This document shows, one piece after another, positions 40,927 through 50,246 of a stretch of 64,000 nucleotides of DNA. The position numbers and the translations under genes are program-made. The stretch's first letter is position 1. Every line of letters starts with the position of its first letter. The stretch spans positions 1 through 64,000 of the forward strand of contig JAJZPF010000003.1 in NCBI GenBank assembly GCA_021811315.1. The letters are read 5' to 3'. This stretch comes from a bacterium. Its GTDB lineage: Bacteria > Elusimicrobiota > Elusimicrobia > Elusimicrobiales > UBA9959. The notes under the pieces are model-generated. The model was not told the DNA's origin and did no database searches. It saw nothing but the letters and a program-made list of their open reading frames with translations.

Positions 40927-42834
40927 ATGTGCGGAATCTGCGGAATATATAATTACGGCTCGGGCCTTCCTGTAAAGCGGGAAGACCTGAAGGCCATGAA
41001 CGACCTGATCGTCCACCGCGGCCCGGACGACGAGGGCTATTACGAGCATGAGAACCTGGGCCTGGCCATGCGCCGCCTGTCCATCATAGACCTGTCCACG
41101 GGGCACCAGCCTATTACGAACGAGGACGGCTCGCTCTGGATAGTTTTTAACGGGGAGATCTACAATTTCCAGGAGCTGCGCGAAAAGCTGCTGGCCAAGG
41201 GCCATGTTTTCAAGACAAAGAGCGATACCGAGGTCATTCTCCATCTCTACGAGGAGAAAGGGACCGATTTCCCGAAAGAGCTGCGCGGGATGTTCGCCAT
41301 CGCGATCTGGGACAACAGGCGCAAAAGGCTGGTGCTCGCGCGCGACCGCATCGGCAAGAAGCCGCTTTTTTACGCGGTGACGAAGTCTTCGCTGGCCTTT
41401 GCCTCGGAGCTGCGCTCGCTCCTGACCATAAAAGACCTGCCGCGCGAGATAAACCCCGCCGCTATCGACGCTTTCCTGACGCTGCAGTATATACCGAGCC
41501 CGATCAGTATTTTCAAGGCCGTGAAAAAGCTTGAGCCGGCTTCCGTGCTGGTTTTCGAGGACGGCCGCGAGACGGTGGAAAAATACTGGGACCTGCCGGT
41601 CGGCGAGGAGAAGCAGGGCCATATACCGCTGCCCGAGCTGAAAGAGCGGCTGAAAGCCGAGCTGTCGGAGGCCGTGAAAATAAGGCTGATGTCCGAAGTC
41701 CCGCTGGGCGCTTTCCTTTCCGGCGGCATAGATTCTTCCATCGTCACGGCCCTGATGGCCAGACATTCCGACCAGCCGGTGAAGACTTTCGCGATCGGCT
41801 TCAAAGAAGAAAAATTCTCGGAGCTGGGCTACGCGCGCCAGGTGGCGAAGATGTACGGGACCAAGCATACCGAGTTCACGGTGGAAGCCCGCATGGTGGA
41901 CGTGCTGGAGAAGCTGGCCTGGCATTACGGCGAGCCCTACGCGGACTGCAGCGCGCTGCCTTCGTATTTCGTTTCGCGCGAGACGCGCCGCGACGTTACG
42001 GTGGCGCTTAACGGCGACGGCGGCGACGAAGCTTTCGGCGGCTATCTGCGCTACGCCGGAATGAAGGCGGAGAGTCTTATGGCCGTGGTCCCGGTCTGGG
42101 CCAGGCGGGCCGCGCTCAAGGCCGTGGGGGTGTTCCCGAAGACGGCGCCGCTGAATTTTTTCTGGCGGGTGGAGAAGTTCCTTAAATTCTCGGTGATGGA
42201 CACGCTTGAAAAGCGTTATCTTTCGACGGTCTCTTTTTTCGGCCCGGGCGAGGCGGACGGTCTTTACAGCGTGAAGTTCGCCAATTTGCTTGGGAAGGAA
42301 AATAATTACGGGGAGCGCTATCTTTCCAAATTCTTCGCGCTGAATCCTGACGAGGACCTGCTTAACCGGATGAGTTATGTGGACATGCGCTCCTATCTGC
42401 CTGAATGTCTGATGACTAAGATGGATATAGCGTCTATGGCGAATTCGCTGGAGACGCGCTCGCCTTTTCTTGACCACAAGGTCCTGGAGTTTGCTTTTAG
42501 TCTGCCGGGGGATATTAAGCTGAAGGGGCTGACTGGGACGAAGTGGATCCTTAAGGAGACTTTCAGGGATATGCTGCCGCCGGAGATCTACAGCCGGGGG
42601 AAGATGGGGTTCGGGATACCGGTGGGGCTCTGGTTCCGCGGGGAGCTGAAGGATTACTGGGCGGGGGCCTGTCTTTCTAAGAAGTCTTTGGACCGCGGCT
42701 ACTTTAAGCCCGAGGAAGTTTTCAGGTTGTGGGACGAGCACCAGGCGGGGCGCCGCGATCACGGTTACAAGCTCTGGGCGCTTTTGATGCTTGAGTTGTG
42801 GCATAGGCAGTACGCGGATGGGTTTAAAATATGA
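40927..42834 (+). CDS. asnB: Asparagine synthetase (glutamine-hydrolysing)
   Basis: The 635-aa protein has the N-terminal class II glutaminase (nucleophile Cys2 in MCGICGIYN, LSIIDLSTGHQP, FNGEIYNF) and the synthetase domain with the PP-loop AFLSGGIDSSIVTALMA and GDGGDEAFGGYLRY. Members of this family inside polysaccharide clusters may amidate sugar acids rather than make asparagine; sequence alone does not decide. It starts 1 nt past the glycosyltransferase stop. Codon use shifts to fewer C-ending codons in the last 500 nt. Confidence 0.93.
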   Translation: MCGICGIYNYGSGLPVKREDLKAMNDLIVHRGPDDEGYYEHENLGLAMRRLSIIDLSTGHQPITNEDGSLWIVFNGEIYNFQELREKLLAKGHVFKTKSDTEVILHLYEEKGTDFPKELRGMFAIAIWDNRRKRLVLARDRIGKKPLFYAVTKSSLAFASELRSLLTIKDLPREINPAAIDAFLTLQYIPSPISIFKAVKKLEPASVLVFEDGRETVEKYWDLPVGEEKQGHIPLPELKERLKAELSEAVKIRLMSEVPLGAFLSGGIDSSIVTALMARHSDQPVKTFAIGFKEEKFSELGYARQVAKMYGTKHTEFTVEARMVDVLEKLAWHYGEPYADCSALPSYFVSRETRRDVTVALNGDGGDEAFGGYLRYAGMKAESLMAVVPVWARRAALKAVGVFPKTAPLNFFWRVEKFLKFSVMDTLEKRYLSTVSFFGPGEADGLYSVKFANLLGKENNYGERYLSKFFALNPDEDLLNRMSYVDMRSYLPECLMTKMDIASMANSLETRSPFLDHKVLEFAFSLPGDIKLKGLTGTKWILKETFRDMLPPEIYSRGKMGFGIPVGLWFRGELKDYWAGACLSKKSLDRGYFKPEEVFRLWDEHQAGRRDHGYKLWALLMLELWHRQYADGFKI

Positions 42835-42858
42835 GCGCGTGTCGGACTGCCGCACCGG

Positions 42859-42909
42859 CCGGAACGCAAAACGCGGGGGCCGTCATGACGACCGGAACGC
42901 AAAACGCGG
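42859..42909. repeat. Direct repeat in the asnB-trmL gap
   Basis: CCGGAACGCAAAACGCGG occurs at 42859-42876 and again at 42892-42909 (33-nt period). Similar but weaker blocks containing GTCATG and CCGG occur at 42880-42896 and 43014-43029. The 217-nt gap 42835-43051 shows no gene or promoter that I can support and looks like repeat-derived sequence. Confidence 0.5.
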
Positions 42910-43051
42910 TCGGCCACACCGTGGCCTCCCTCCTCCTCCGGGCAAGAAAGTGGCGGTGCGCCACGCGGCGCTATGCAAGCCTCGGCCTCAAGAAGGTTTT
43001 GCTAACCCGGTCGTCATGCCGTCCCGGTCGCTTGGATTTTGAAGAGAATTT

Positions 43052-43513
43052 ATGAAGATAGTTTTGATCAATCCGGACATACCTTGGAATGCGGGGAATA
43101 TCGGGAGGTCCTGCGTGGCGACGGGGACGGAGCTGGCTTTTGTGGGGAAGATGGGGTTCGAGCTTAGCGCCAAGGAAATAAGGCGGTCGGGGCTGGATTA
43201 CTGGCAGTTTTTGAAGTATTCGGTGCATGCTGATTTCGAGGCTTTTTTGAAGACGCTGCCGGCGGACCCTTCGCTGCTGTTTTTCTCTACGCGCGGGGGG
43301 GAGAGCTACTGGGAGGCGCCTTACAGGGAAGATTCCTGTCTTATTTTCGGGGCGGAGACGGCGGGTTTTCCTGACTGGATGTATGAGAAGTACAAGGACC
43401 GCTTGTATAAACTCCCGATGTGGTCGGACAGGGTGCGGTCGCTTAATCTTTCGACCGCGGCGGGGGTGGCGCTTTACGAGGGTTTGAGGCGCTTCGCTCC
43501 GGCGGCGCGCTGA
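43052..43513 (+). CDS. trmL: tRNA (cytidine/uridine-2'-O)-methyltransferase, TrmL-type
   Basis: The 153-aa SPOUT methyltransferase shows NPDIPWNAGNIGRSCVATG at the start, LIFGAETAGFP and RSLNLSTAAGVALYE, the three knot motifs of TrmL, which methylates the wobble ribose of tRNA-Leu. Length is typical. It seems unrelated in function to the sugar genes around it; its sequence and the preceding repeats suggest an insertion or rearrangement junction in the cluster. Confidence 0.9.
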   Translation: MKIVLINPDIPWNAGNIGRSCVATGTELAFVGKMGFELSAKEIRRSGLDYWQFLKYSVHADFEAFLKTLPADPSLLFFSTRGGESYWEAPYREDSCLIFGAETAGFPDWMYEKYKDRLYKLPMWSDRVRSLNLSTAAGVALYEGLRRFAPAAR

Positions 43514-43542
43514 TTGCTTTGTGGCCGTCAGTTAGATAAAAT
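43514..43542 (+). promoter_or_regulatory. Promoter of the sugar-modification gene run
   Basis: TTGCTT (43514-43519), 17 nt, TAAAAT (43537-43542) directly follows the trmL stop. Transcription would start near 43549, and the next gene has GCAGGAG 8 nt before its ATG. This likely drives the long operon that starts at 43576. Confidence 0.55.
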
Positions 43543-43575
43543 TGCGTTTATCAGTCTATCAGGCAGGAGTGAAAA

Positions 43576-44793
43576 ATGAAGAAATGCTTAATTTGTTCGG
43601 CTGAGATAAAACCTTTCATGTCTTTCGGCAAAATGCCGATCGCCAACGGGTTCCTGACGGAGGAACAGTTCAAGGACGAGCCGTTCTTCAAGCTGGACGT
43701 GGCTTTCTGCGAGAGCTGCAAGATGACGCAGCTTACCGAACTGGTGGACCGCGAGAAGATGTTCCACGAGAACTACGCTTTCTTTTCTTCCACCTCGGCC
43801 AGGATGGGCGAGCATTTCAAGGGGTTCGCCGGTTTCGTGAAGGAGAAGTACCTTCCGGCCAAGGACCCTTTCGTGGTGGAGATCGGGAGCAATGACGGCA
43901 TCATGCTGCGCAATTTCGCCGAAGCCGGGATAAAACACCTGGGGATAGAGCCCTCGGCCAATGTGGCCCAGGTGGCCAGGGAAAAAGGGATCAATACCGT
44001 CTGCGAGTTCTTCGACGAGGCGGCCGCGAAGCGGATAGTCGCGGCCAACGGGCAGGCGGACGCTTTCATGGGCGCGAACGTGATGTGCCATATCCCGTAC
44101 ATGCATTCGGTGCTGGCCGGGATAGAGGCCCTGCTTAAGCCGCAGGGCGTGGTGGTTTTCGAGGACCCGTATCTCGGGGATATTCTCGAGAAGACTTCCT
44201 ACGACCAGATCTACGACGAGCACGCTTTTTATTTCTCGGCCGTTTCGGTGAGCGCCATGTTCGAGCGGCACGGCTTCGAGCTTATCGACGCCCTGCCGCA
44301 GGACGTGCACGGCGGCTCGATGCGCTACGTCCTGGCGCGCAAAGGCGCCAGGAAAGTTTCGGCGGCCGTAGCGGCCATCCTGAAAAAAGAAGAGGCGCTG
44401 GGGGTAGGGAGGCCGGAAACTTACGAGCGCTTCCGCCTTAACGTGGAAGCCTCCAAGGCCGCGCTGGTGAAAATGCTCAAAGAGCTGAAGATGGCGAGAA
44501 AGAGCGTGGTCGGCTACGCCGCCACCTCCAAGAGCACTACCGTGTTCAACTACTGCGGCATCGGCCCCGACCTGGTGGAGTATATCAGCGACACCACGCC
44601 CATAAAGCAGGGGAAGTTCAGCCCCGGCGTGCACATCCCCGTGCGCCCTTACTCCGAGTTCAAGGCGAAATACCCGGACTACGCCCTGCTCCTGGGCTGG
44701 AACCACGCCCGGGAAATAATGGCTAACGAGAAAGATTTCAAGAAAGCCGGCGGGAAATGGCTGGTCTATGTCCCCAAGGTGGAGATCCTCTGA
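43576..44793 (+). CDS. Sugar C-methyltransferase (TylC3/NovU/EvaC-like)
   Basis: The 405-aa protein has an N-terminal zinc-binding part with C4, C7, C45 and C48 (two CxxC pairs), a SAM-binding core (VVEIGSNDGIMLRNF, about 95-110; MGANVMCHIP) and a C-terminal domain with VVGYAATSKSTTVFNYCGIG. This three-part layout is that of C-methyltransferases acting on 4-keto-deoxy nucleotide sugars to create branched sugars. The neighbouring aminotransferase and epimerase genes fit this. It overlaps the aminotransferase start by 1 nt (TGATG). Confidence 0.88.
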   Translation: MKKCLICSAEIKPFMSFGKMPIANGFLTEEQFKDEPFFKLDVAFCESCKMTQLTELVDREKMFHENYAFFSSTSARMGEHFKGFAGFVKEKYLPAKDPFVVEIGSNDGIMLRNFAEAGIKHLGIEPSANVAQVAREKGINTVCEFFDEAAAKRIVAANGQADAFMGANVMCHIPYMHSVLAGIEALLKPQGVVVFEDPYLGDILEKTSYDQIYDEHAFYFSAVSVSAMFERHGFELIDALPQDVHGGSMRYVLARKGARKVSAAVAAILKKEEALGVGRPETYERFRLNVEASKAALVKMLKELKMARKSVVGYAATSKSTTVFNYCGIGPDLVEYISDTTPIKQGKFSPGVHIPVRPYSEFKAKYPDYALLLGWNHAREIMANEKDFKKAGGKWLVYVPKVEIL

Positions 44794-45884
44794 TGATACA
44801 GTGCAGCAACCCCCACGCGCAGTACGCCGCCCATAAAGCCGAGATCGACGAGGCCGTCCTCGGCGTCATGGCCCGCGGCCGGTATATACTCGGCCCGGAA
44901 GTGGAAGCCTTCGAGAAAGAATTCGCGGCTTATATCGGGGTGAAGCACGCTATCGGCGTGGGCAGCGGAACCGACGCTTTGAACGTCGCCCTGAGGGCCT
45001 GCAAAATCGGCCCCGGCGACGAGGTCATCACCGTTTCCCATACCGCGGTGGCCACTGTTTCCGCCATAGAGATGGCCGGGGCCGCGCCGGTGCTGGTCGA
45101 TATCGACCCCGCCCGCTATACTATCGATACGGCCAGGATAGAAGCCGCCATAACTCCGCGCACGAAAGCGATAATCCCGGTGCATATTTACGGCCAGCCG
45201 GCCGACCTGACCCCGATACTGGCCATAGCCAAAAAGCACGGCCTGAAAGTTATAGAGGACTGCGCGCAGTGCGCAGGCGCTATGTATAAAGGCCGGCGCG
45301 CCGGTTCTTACGGCGACATCTCCTGCTTCAGTTTTTATCCCACCAAGAACCTCGGGGCTATCGGCGACGGCGGCATGGTGCTTTCGAATAACGACGAGCT
45401 GGCCGCCCGCGCGGGGCTGGTGCGCCAGTACGGCTGGGCGCGGCGCTATATCAGCGATATCCCCGGCGTGAATACCCGGCTGGACGAGATGCAGGCGGCG
45501 ATACTCCGCGTGAAGCTCCGCTACCTGGACGCGGACAATGCCGTCCGGAGCAAGCTGGCCGCGGCTTACGGCGCCGGCCTGGCGGGAGCCCCCGGCCTGA
45601 CCCTGCCTGTGACGGACGAAGGGCATGTTTACCATCTTTATGTAGCGCGCCACCCGAACCGCGACCGGCTGGCCGAACATCTTAAATCAAAGGGCATAGG
45701 CTCGATGATCCATTATCCCGTGCCGGTCCACCTGCAGCCCGCCTACAGCAAGCGGCTGGCCTCGGGGAAGCTGGGAGAAACTGAACGCGCGGCGCGGGAA
45801 GTTATTTCCCTGCCGATGTACCCGGAGCTTTCCGAAAGCGAACTGAAGCAGGTGGTGAGCGCGCTGCTGGAGTTTAAACCATAA
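44793..45884 (+). CDS. DegT/DnrJ/EryC1 sugar aminotransferase (first copy)
   Basis: The 363-aa PLP enzyme has the lysine K185 in CFSFYPTKNLGAIGDGG, GVGSGTDALNVAL for cofactor phosphate binding, and VIEDCAQCAGA with the aspartate that contacts the pyridine nitrogen. The family transfers an amino group from glutamate to a keto sugar nucleotide. I use ATG 44793, which overlaps the previous stop; a longer form from 44757 would sit inside the previous gene. Regiochemistry (C3 or C4) is not known. Confidence 0.93.
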   Translation: MIQCSNPHAQYAAHKAEIDEAVLGVMARGRYILGPEVEAFEKEFAAYIGVKHAIGVGSGTDALNVALRACKIGPGDEVITVSHTAVATVSAIEMAGAAPVLVDIDPARYTIDTARIEAAITPRTKAIIPVHIYGQPADLTPILAIAKKHGLKVIEDCAQCAGAMYKGRRAGSYGDISCFSFYPTKNLGAIGDGGMVLSNNDELAARAGLVRQYGWARRYISDIPGVNTRLDEMQAAILRVKLRYLDADNAVRSKLAAAYGAGLAGAPGLTLPVTDEGHVYHLYVARHPNRDRLAEHLKSKGIGSMIHYPVPVHLQPAYSKRLASGKLGETERAAREVISLPMYPELSESELKQVVSALLEFKP

Positions 45885-46366
45885 TGACCGGGAAGACCGC
45901 CATCGAAGGCGTAAAAATAATCGGCCTGGCCACGCATTCCGACGAGCGCGGCTTCTTCCGCGAGCTTATGCGCGCCGGCGACGGCTCCCTGCCCGCCGGT
46001 TTCGGCCAATTGAGCCACTCCCTGGTGAACAAGGGCGTCCTTAAGGGCTGGCACGCCCATAAAAAGCAGGAGCAGTGGAATTATCCCGCTTGCGGCCTTC
46101 TCAAAGTCGCGCTGCACGACAACAGGCCGGAGTCGTCCACCCGCGGCAAGACCATGGAGTTCCTGGCCGGCGAGGGCCAGCCCGCGCAGGCGTACTTTTT
46201 CCCGCCGGGCGTCCTCCACGGCTATATCTGTCTTGAAGGCCCGGTGCACATGTTTTATATAACCTCCGGAACTTACGACCCGGACGGCGACGAAGTCCGC
46301 ATTCCCCACGACGATCCCGCGATAGGCTATGACTGGCAGGACGGCGGAAGGAAAAAGGGTTTATGA
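45884..46366 (+). CDS. RmlC-like dTDP-sugar epimerase
   Basis: The 160-aa cupin resembles dTDP-4-dehydrorhamnose 3,5-epimerase: SDERGFFRELMR, SHSLVNKGVLKGWHAHKKQEQ with the active-site histidine, KVALHDNRPES, and PPGVLHGYICLEGP. It is shorter than most RmlC (about 180 aa), and GWHAHK replaces the usual GLH-x-Q, so it may be a 3- or 5-epimerase or an isomerase of a modified sugar. TAATG overlap with the aminotransferase. Confidence 0.82.
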   Translation: MTGKTAIEGVKIIGLATHSDERGFFRELMRAGDGSLPAGFGQLSHSLVNKGVLKGWHAHKKQEQWNYPACGLLKVALHDNRPESSTRGKTMEFLAGEGQPAQAYFFPPGVLHGYICLEGPVHMFYITSGTYDPDGDEVRIPHDDPAIGYDWQDGGRKKGL

Positions 46367-47391
46367 ACGCTAAAGAGACGACAGAGCGGTCCCCAATAGT
46401 ATTGGTCAATGTGCCCTGTCCTCGCTGCGGCGGGAAGGAGAGCGTTGCGGTAGCGCGCGGAAAAGACCGGCTCTGCGGGATCCCGGGGGATTACTTTGCG
46501 GCGGAATGCCTCGGCTGCGGGCTGTGGTTTCAGAATCCGCGACCGCCTCTTGAACGCCTTGGGGACCTTTATCCGGACGACTATTTGCCGCATGTCCGGC
46601 CTGAACCGGTGGTGATACGCCCGGGAGCGGCTGAATATTTGCGCCTGCATATGGGTTATGCGGAACTGAAACCCGACGCGGGAATCCGGGACGGCTGGAC
46701 CTCCCTTCCGATATTTTCGCCCGTGAGGAAATGGCTTGCCGGAGCGGCTCTCACGCCGGAGTATGTTCCTGGGGGGAAACTCCTGGAGATAGGCTGCGCT
46801 TCCGGGGCGCGCCTGCTTTACCTGCGCCGCCTGGGCTGGGAGCACCTGTACGGTATAGAGCTCATGCCGGCGGCGGCCGCCCAGGCCCGCGAGGCCGGCT
46901 TTGATGTGGTCAGCGGGCAGATAGAGAGTAATCTCTCCGCTTACCCGGACGGATTTTTCGACGTGGTGGTCTCCAGTATGGTGTTTGAACATCTTGCGGA
47001 CCCGTTCGCCGTAGTCGCCGAGGCCGCGAAAAAGTTGAAGCCGGGAGGGGAATTCCTCTTTTCCACTATCGTCAGGGACTCGCTGGACTTCAAGCTGTTC
47101 GGGGATTACTGGGGAGGGTTCGATTTCCCCCGGCACATGGTCCATTTCTCCCTTGCCGACATACTGGGAATGCTGAAGGACAGGTTCGAGGAGCCGGAAT
47201 GGTTCTACCAGGGCGCCCCGGCCGATTTTTCCCGGCCGAGCTCCTGGCGCCTGGCGGAGGGGAAGGGCGGGCTGCTTGACCGCGCCGCGCTCGCGCTCGC
47301 GTCCTCGCGCCTGGGCGGGGCGCTCGCGTCCGCCGCGGCGCTGGCCGGCCTTACCTGCCGCGTTTCGTTCCGCTGCCGGAAGAAAGCCTGA
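46363..47391 (+). CDS. Class I SAM-dependent methyltransferase with zinc ribbon
   Basis: The 342-aa protein has an N-terminal CxxC...CxxC ribbon (C19, C22, C49, C52), a SAM-binding core starting LLEIGCASGARLLYLR, and the downstream acidic VVVSSMVFEHLADP. It resembles methyltransferases in polysaccharide clusters that cap or modify glycans (Methyltransf_23 type), but target is unknown. ATG 46363 overlaps the epimerase stop (ATGA). Confidence 0.85.
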   Translation: MNAKETTERSPIVLVNVPCPRCGGKESVAVARGKDRLCGIPGDYFAAECLGCGLWFQNPRPPLERLGDLYPDDYLPHVRPEPVVIRPGAAEYLRLHMGYAELKPDAGIRDGWTSLPIFSPVRKWLAGAALTPEYVPGGKLLEIGCASGARLLYLRRLGWEHLYGIELMPAAAAQAREAGFDVVSGQIESNLSAYPDGFFDVVVSSMVFEHLADPFAVVAEAAKKLKPGGEFLFSTIVRDSLDFKLFGDYWGGFDFPRHMVHFSLADILGMLKDRFEEPEWFYQGAPADFSRPSSWRLAEGKGGLLDRAALALASSRLGGALASAAALAGLTCRVSFRCRKKA

Positions 47392-47425
47392 AATTACGGG
47401 CCGGGGCCCGGTGAAGAGAATAACT

Positions 47426-48103
47426 ATGTCGAATGAACACTTGAACAAACTGCCTCCCGAAGTCATTATCTGGGGGGGCACGGGCCAGGCGAAGGTCGTT
47501 CGCCCCATTCTCGAGCATTACGGCGCGAAGGTCGTGGCGGTCTTCGACGACACGCCCGGCCTGCCGGCCCCGTTCGGCGATATCCCGCTGTACACGGGCT
47601 GGGAAGGTTTTCAGAAATGGCTGCGGGGCCGCGCCGGGGGGAGTGAAATTGGCTTCTGTGTCGCTATCGGCAATCCCCATGGCCGCGTCCGTCTAAGCCT
47701 TAGCGAGCGGCTGGCGGGAGCCGGGCTTAAGGCTGTGACGATCGCCCATCCGACCGCCTGGATCGCCGATAACGCCATAATAGGCGAAGGCGCGCAGATC
47801 CTGGCCGGGGCTATTATCATGAACGAAACGCGCCTTGGCCGGCAATGCATCATCAACACCAAAGCCAGCGTCGATCATGAAAATATCCTGGAGGACGGGG
47901 TGGAGATCGCGCCAGGGGCGACGCTTTGCGGCTGTATCCGCGTACGGACCGCCGCCTGGGTTTGCGCCGGCGCCACGGTTCTGCCGAGGCTTACGATAGG
48001 GCCGGACGCTATCGTCGGGGCCGGGGCGGTCGTCACGAAGGACGTCCCGGCGGGCGCCACCGTGGTCGGCGTGCCCGCAAAACGGGTCATAGAACGAAAA
48101 TGA
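47426..48103 (+). CDS. NeuD/PglD-like sugar O/N-acyltransferase
   Basis: The 225-aa protein has an N-terminal Rossmann-like half (VIIWGGTGQAKVVRPILEHYG) and a C-terminal left-handed beta-helix of hexapeptide repeats (HPTAWIADNAIIGEGAQILAG, GCIRVRTAAWVCAGATVLP, GPDAIVGAGAVVTKDVPAG), ending GVPAKRVIERK. This is the layout of NeuD and PglD acetyltransferases, which acylate amino sugars such as those made by DegT enzymes. Start may be ATG 47426 or GTG 47411. Confidence 0.9.
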   Translation: MSNEHLNKLPPEVIIWGGTGQAKVVRPILEHYGAKVVAVFDDTPGLPAPFGDIPLYTGWEGFQKWLRGRAGGSEIGFCVAIGNPHGRVRLSLSERLAGAGLKAVTIAHPTAWIADNAIIGEGAQILAGAIIMNETRLGRQCIINTKASVDHENILEDGVEIAPGATLCGCIRVRTAAWVCAGATVLPRLTIGPDAIVGAGAVVTKDVPAGATVVGVPAKRVIERK

Positions 48104-48142
48104 TTTCCGGGTAACAGTTACGCGAATAATGAGGAGAAAAAT

Positions 48143-49255
48143 ATGAAACCAATATATATGGCGGGCCCCTGGATCACGGAGCATGAAATAAAGACCGTTG
48201 AGGACTGCATGCGCAACGGCTGGTACGACTACAAATACGTAGAGAAATTCCAGAAAGAATTCGCGGCTTACCATGACCGCAAGTACGCCGTCATGACGCC
48301 CAATTGCACCACCTCCATCCACCTGCTCCTGACCGCCATGGGGATCAAGGAAGGCGACGAGGTCATAGTGCCGGAGAACACCTGGATCGCCACCGTGGCG
48401 CCCGTGACTTATCTGAAAGCTACTCCCGTTTTCTGCGATATCGACCCCGTCAACTGGTGCCTTGACCCGGCGTCCGTGGAAAAGAGCATTACCCCCCGCA
48501 CCAAGGCGATCATAGTGGTCGACGTTTTCGGGAATATGCCCCTGATGGACGAACTGCTCGCCATCTCCAAGAAGCACGGCATCCCCCTGGTCGAGGACTC
48601 CGCCGAGGCCCTGGGCTCCACCTATAAGGGGATCCGCGCCGGGAAATTCGGCGTGGGTTCCGTTTTCAGCTTTCACCGGACCAAGACGGTGGCCACCGGG
48701 GAAGGCGGGATGCTGCTGCTCGACGACGATAAATTGTACGAGCGGTGCATGTTCCTGCGGGACCACGGCCGCAAGCCCGGCGGGCGCGCTTACTATAACT
48801 ACGAGGTCACGTATAAATACATGCCGTTCAACCTGCAGGCGGCTATGGGTTACGCCCAGTTCCAGCGCATAGACGAATTGATCGGGAAAAAAAGATGGAT
48901 CTTCGAGGAATACAAGAAACGCCTCGCGGGGATACCCGACATCGAACTTAACGCCGAGCCGGAAGGGGTGTTCAACAGCGTGTGGATAACGGGCCTCCTG
49001 CCCGGCAAGAGCTACAACATGGACAAATTGCAGTTCATGGAAAAGCTGGAGAAGCTCGGCATGCCGACCCGGCCGTTCTTCTACCCCCTGACCTCGCTGC
49101 CGGCGTTCGAGGGGATGGAGAAGATCTATAAACCCAGGAATCCCGTCGCCTACGATATCTGTTCCCGCGGCATAAACCTGCCCGGGGCGCTGATCCTGAC
49201 CGAGGACCAGATAGAGTTCATCTGCGACTGCGTGACGAAAGTCCTGAAGCCTTAA
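48143..49255 (+). CDS. DegT/DnrJ/EryC1 sugar aminotransferase (second copy)
   Basis: The 370-aa PLP enzyme has K181 in SFHRTKTVATGEGG, NCTTSIHLLLTAMG for phosphate binding and LVEDSAEALGSTYKG. FSFHRTKT differs from the FYPTKN of the first copy, so the two probably act on different keto sugars (this one is closer to perosamine-synthase-like enzymes). It follows the acyltransferase by 39 nt, with AGGAG before the ATG; the pair suggests an N-acylated amino sugar. Confidence 0.92.
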   Translation: MKPIYMAGPWITEHEIKTVEDCMRNGWYDYKYVEKFQKEFAAYHDRKYAVMTPNCTTSIHLLLTAMGIKEGDEVIVPENTWIATVAPVTYLKATPVFCDIDPVNWCLDPASVEKSITPRTKAIIVVDVFGNMPLMDELLAISKKHGIPLVEDSAEALGSTYKGIRAGKFGVGSVFSFHRTKTVATGEGGMLLLDDDKLYERCMFLRDHGRKPGGRAYYNYEVTYKYMPFNLQAAMGYAQFQRIDELIGKKRWIFEEYKKRLAGIPDIELNAEPEGVFNSVWITGLLPGKSYNMDKLQFMEKLEKLGMPTRPFFYPLTSLPAFEGMEKIYKPRNPVAYDICSRGINLPGALILTEDQIEFICDCVTKVLKP

Positions 49256-49258
49256 CTT

Positions 49259-50230
49259 ATGAAAGGAAAAAAGGTCCTGATCACCGGCGGGCTGGGGTTT
49301 ATCGGCAGCAATCTCGCGCACCGCTGCCTGGAGCTGGGGGCCGAGGTGACGGTGTACGACTGCCTGGACCCCCTGTCCGGCGGCAACATGTACAACCTGC
49401 ACGGCATAGAGAATTCGCTGCGCCTGGTGGTCAACGATATCAGGAGCATGGAGGGGATCAGCTCCTGCATCAGGGGGCAGGAGCTCCTGTTCAACTGCGC
49501 CGCGTACACTTCGCATCCGAATTCGATGCGGGAGCCGCTCATAGACATAGACGTGAACTGCAAGGGCACGATAAACATCCTCGAATCCGCCCGCCGCTTC
49601 AACCCGGAGATAAAGCTGGTCCATATCGGGACCAGCACGCAGACCGGGAAAATGTGCTACAGCCCGGTGGACGAGAAGCACCCCGAGTTCCCGCTGGATA
49701 TCTACTCCGCCAACAAGACCGCTTCGGAAAAATACGTCCTGGTCTACGCCAGCGCCTACAAGATGCGGACCACGGTGGTGCGGCTGGCCAATGTCTTCGG
49801 CCCCCGGTCGAACATAAAGACGCCCGACCTCGGTTTCATGAACTATTTCATCGGCCTCGCCCTCCAGGGCAAGGCGATGACCGTGTACGGGGAAGGCGCG
49901 CAGCTCAGGAACGTGACCTGCGTGCACGACTGCGTGGAGGCGCTCGTCGCCGCTTCCGCGAGCCCGGTCTCCGACGGGGAAGTTTTTTTCGCCGTGGGCG
50001 ACCGGCAGTTCAGCGTGGCCGAGATCGCGCGCGGCATCGCCGAGCACGTGGGCGGGGAGGTCCGGTTCGTGGACTGGCCCAAAGAGCGCCAGGTCATCGA
50101 CATCGGCGACGCGGTCATCAGCAACGAAAAGATACGGAAGGCGCTCGGCTGGGAGCCGAAGCTGACCCTGGCGGGGGGACTGGCGAAAACGCGGGAATAC
50201 TTCGCCCCGGTCCTGGGTAAATATCTCTAA
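49259..50230 (+). CDS. NAD-dependent epimerase/dehydratase (SDR)
   Basis: The 323-aa extended SDR has the nucleotide motif TGGLGFIGSN (9-18), LFNCAAYTSHP, GTSTQTGK and the active-site YSANK. Related to UDP/dTDP-sugar epimerases or dehydratases, for example UDP-glucose 4-epimerase-like enzymes; the threonine-serine-threonine stretch before Y is as expected. Starts 3 nt after the aminotransferase stop. Exact substrate unknown. Confidence 0.9.
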   Translation: MKGKKVLITGGLGFIGSNLAHRCLELGAEVTVYDCLDPLSGGNMYNLHGIENSLRLVVNDIRSMEGISSCIRGQELLFNCAAYTSHPNSMREPLIDIDVNCKGTINILESARRFNPEIKLVHIGTSTQTGKMCYSPVDEKHPEFPLDIYSANKTASEKYVLVYASAYKMRTTVVRLANVFGPRSNIKTPDLGFMNYFIGLALQGKAMTVYGEGAQLRNVTCVHDCVEALVAASASPVSDGEVFFAVGDRQFSVAEIARGIAEHVGGEVRFVDWPKERQVIDIGDAVISNEKIRKALGWEPKLTLAGGLAKTREYFAPVLGKYL

Positions 50231-50246
50231 GGCGCGCGATAAAAAA

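Noticed and set aside
40900-42855. 651-codon open frame antisense to asnB
   Set aside because: Shadow frame; asnB on the plus strand has complete glutaminase and synthetase motifs.
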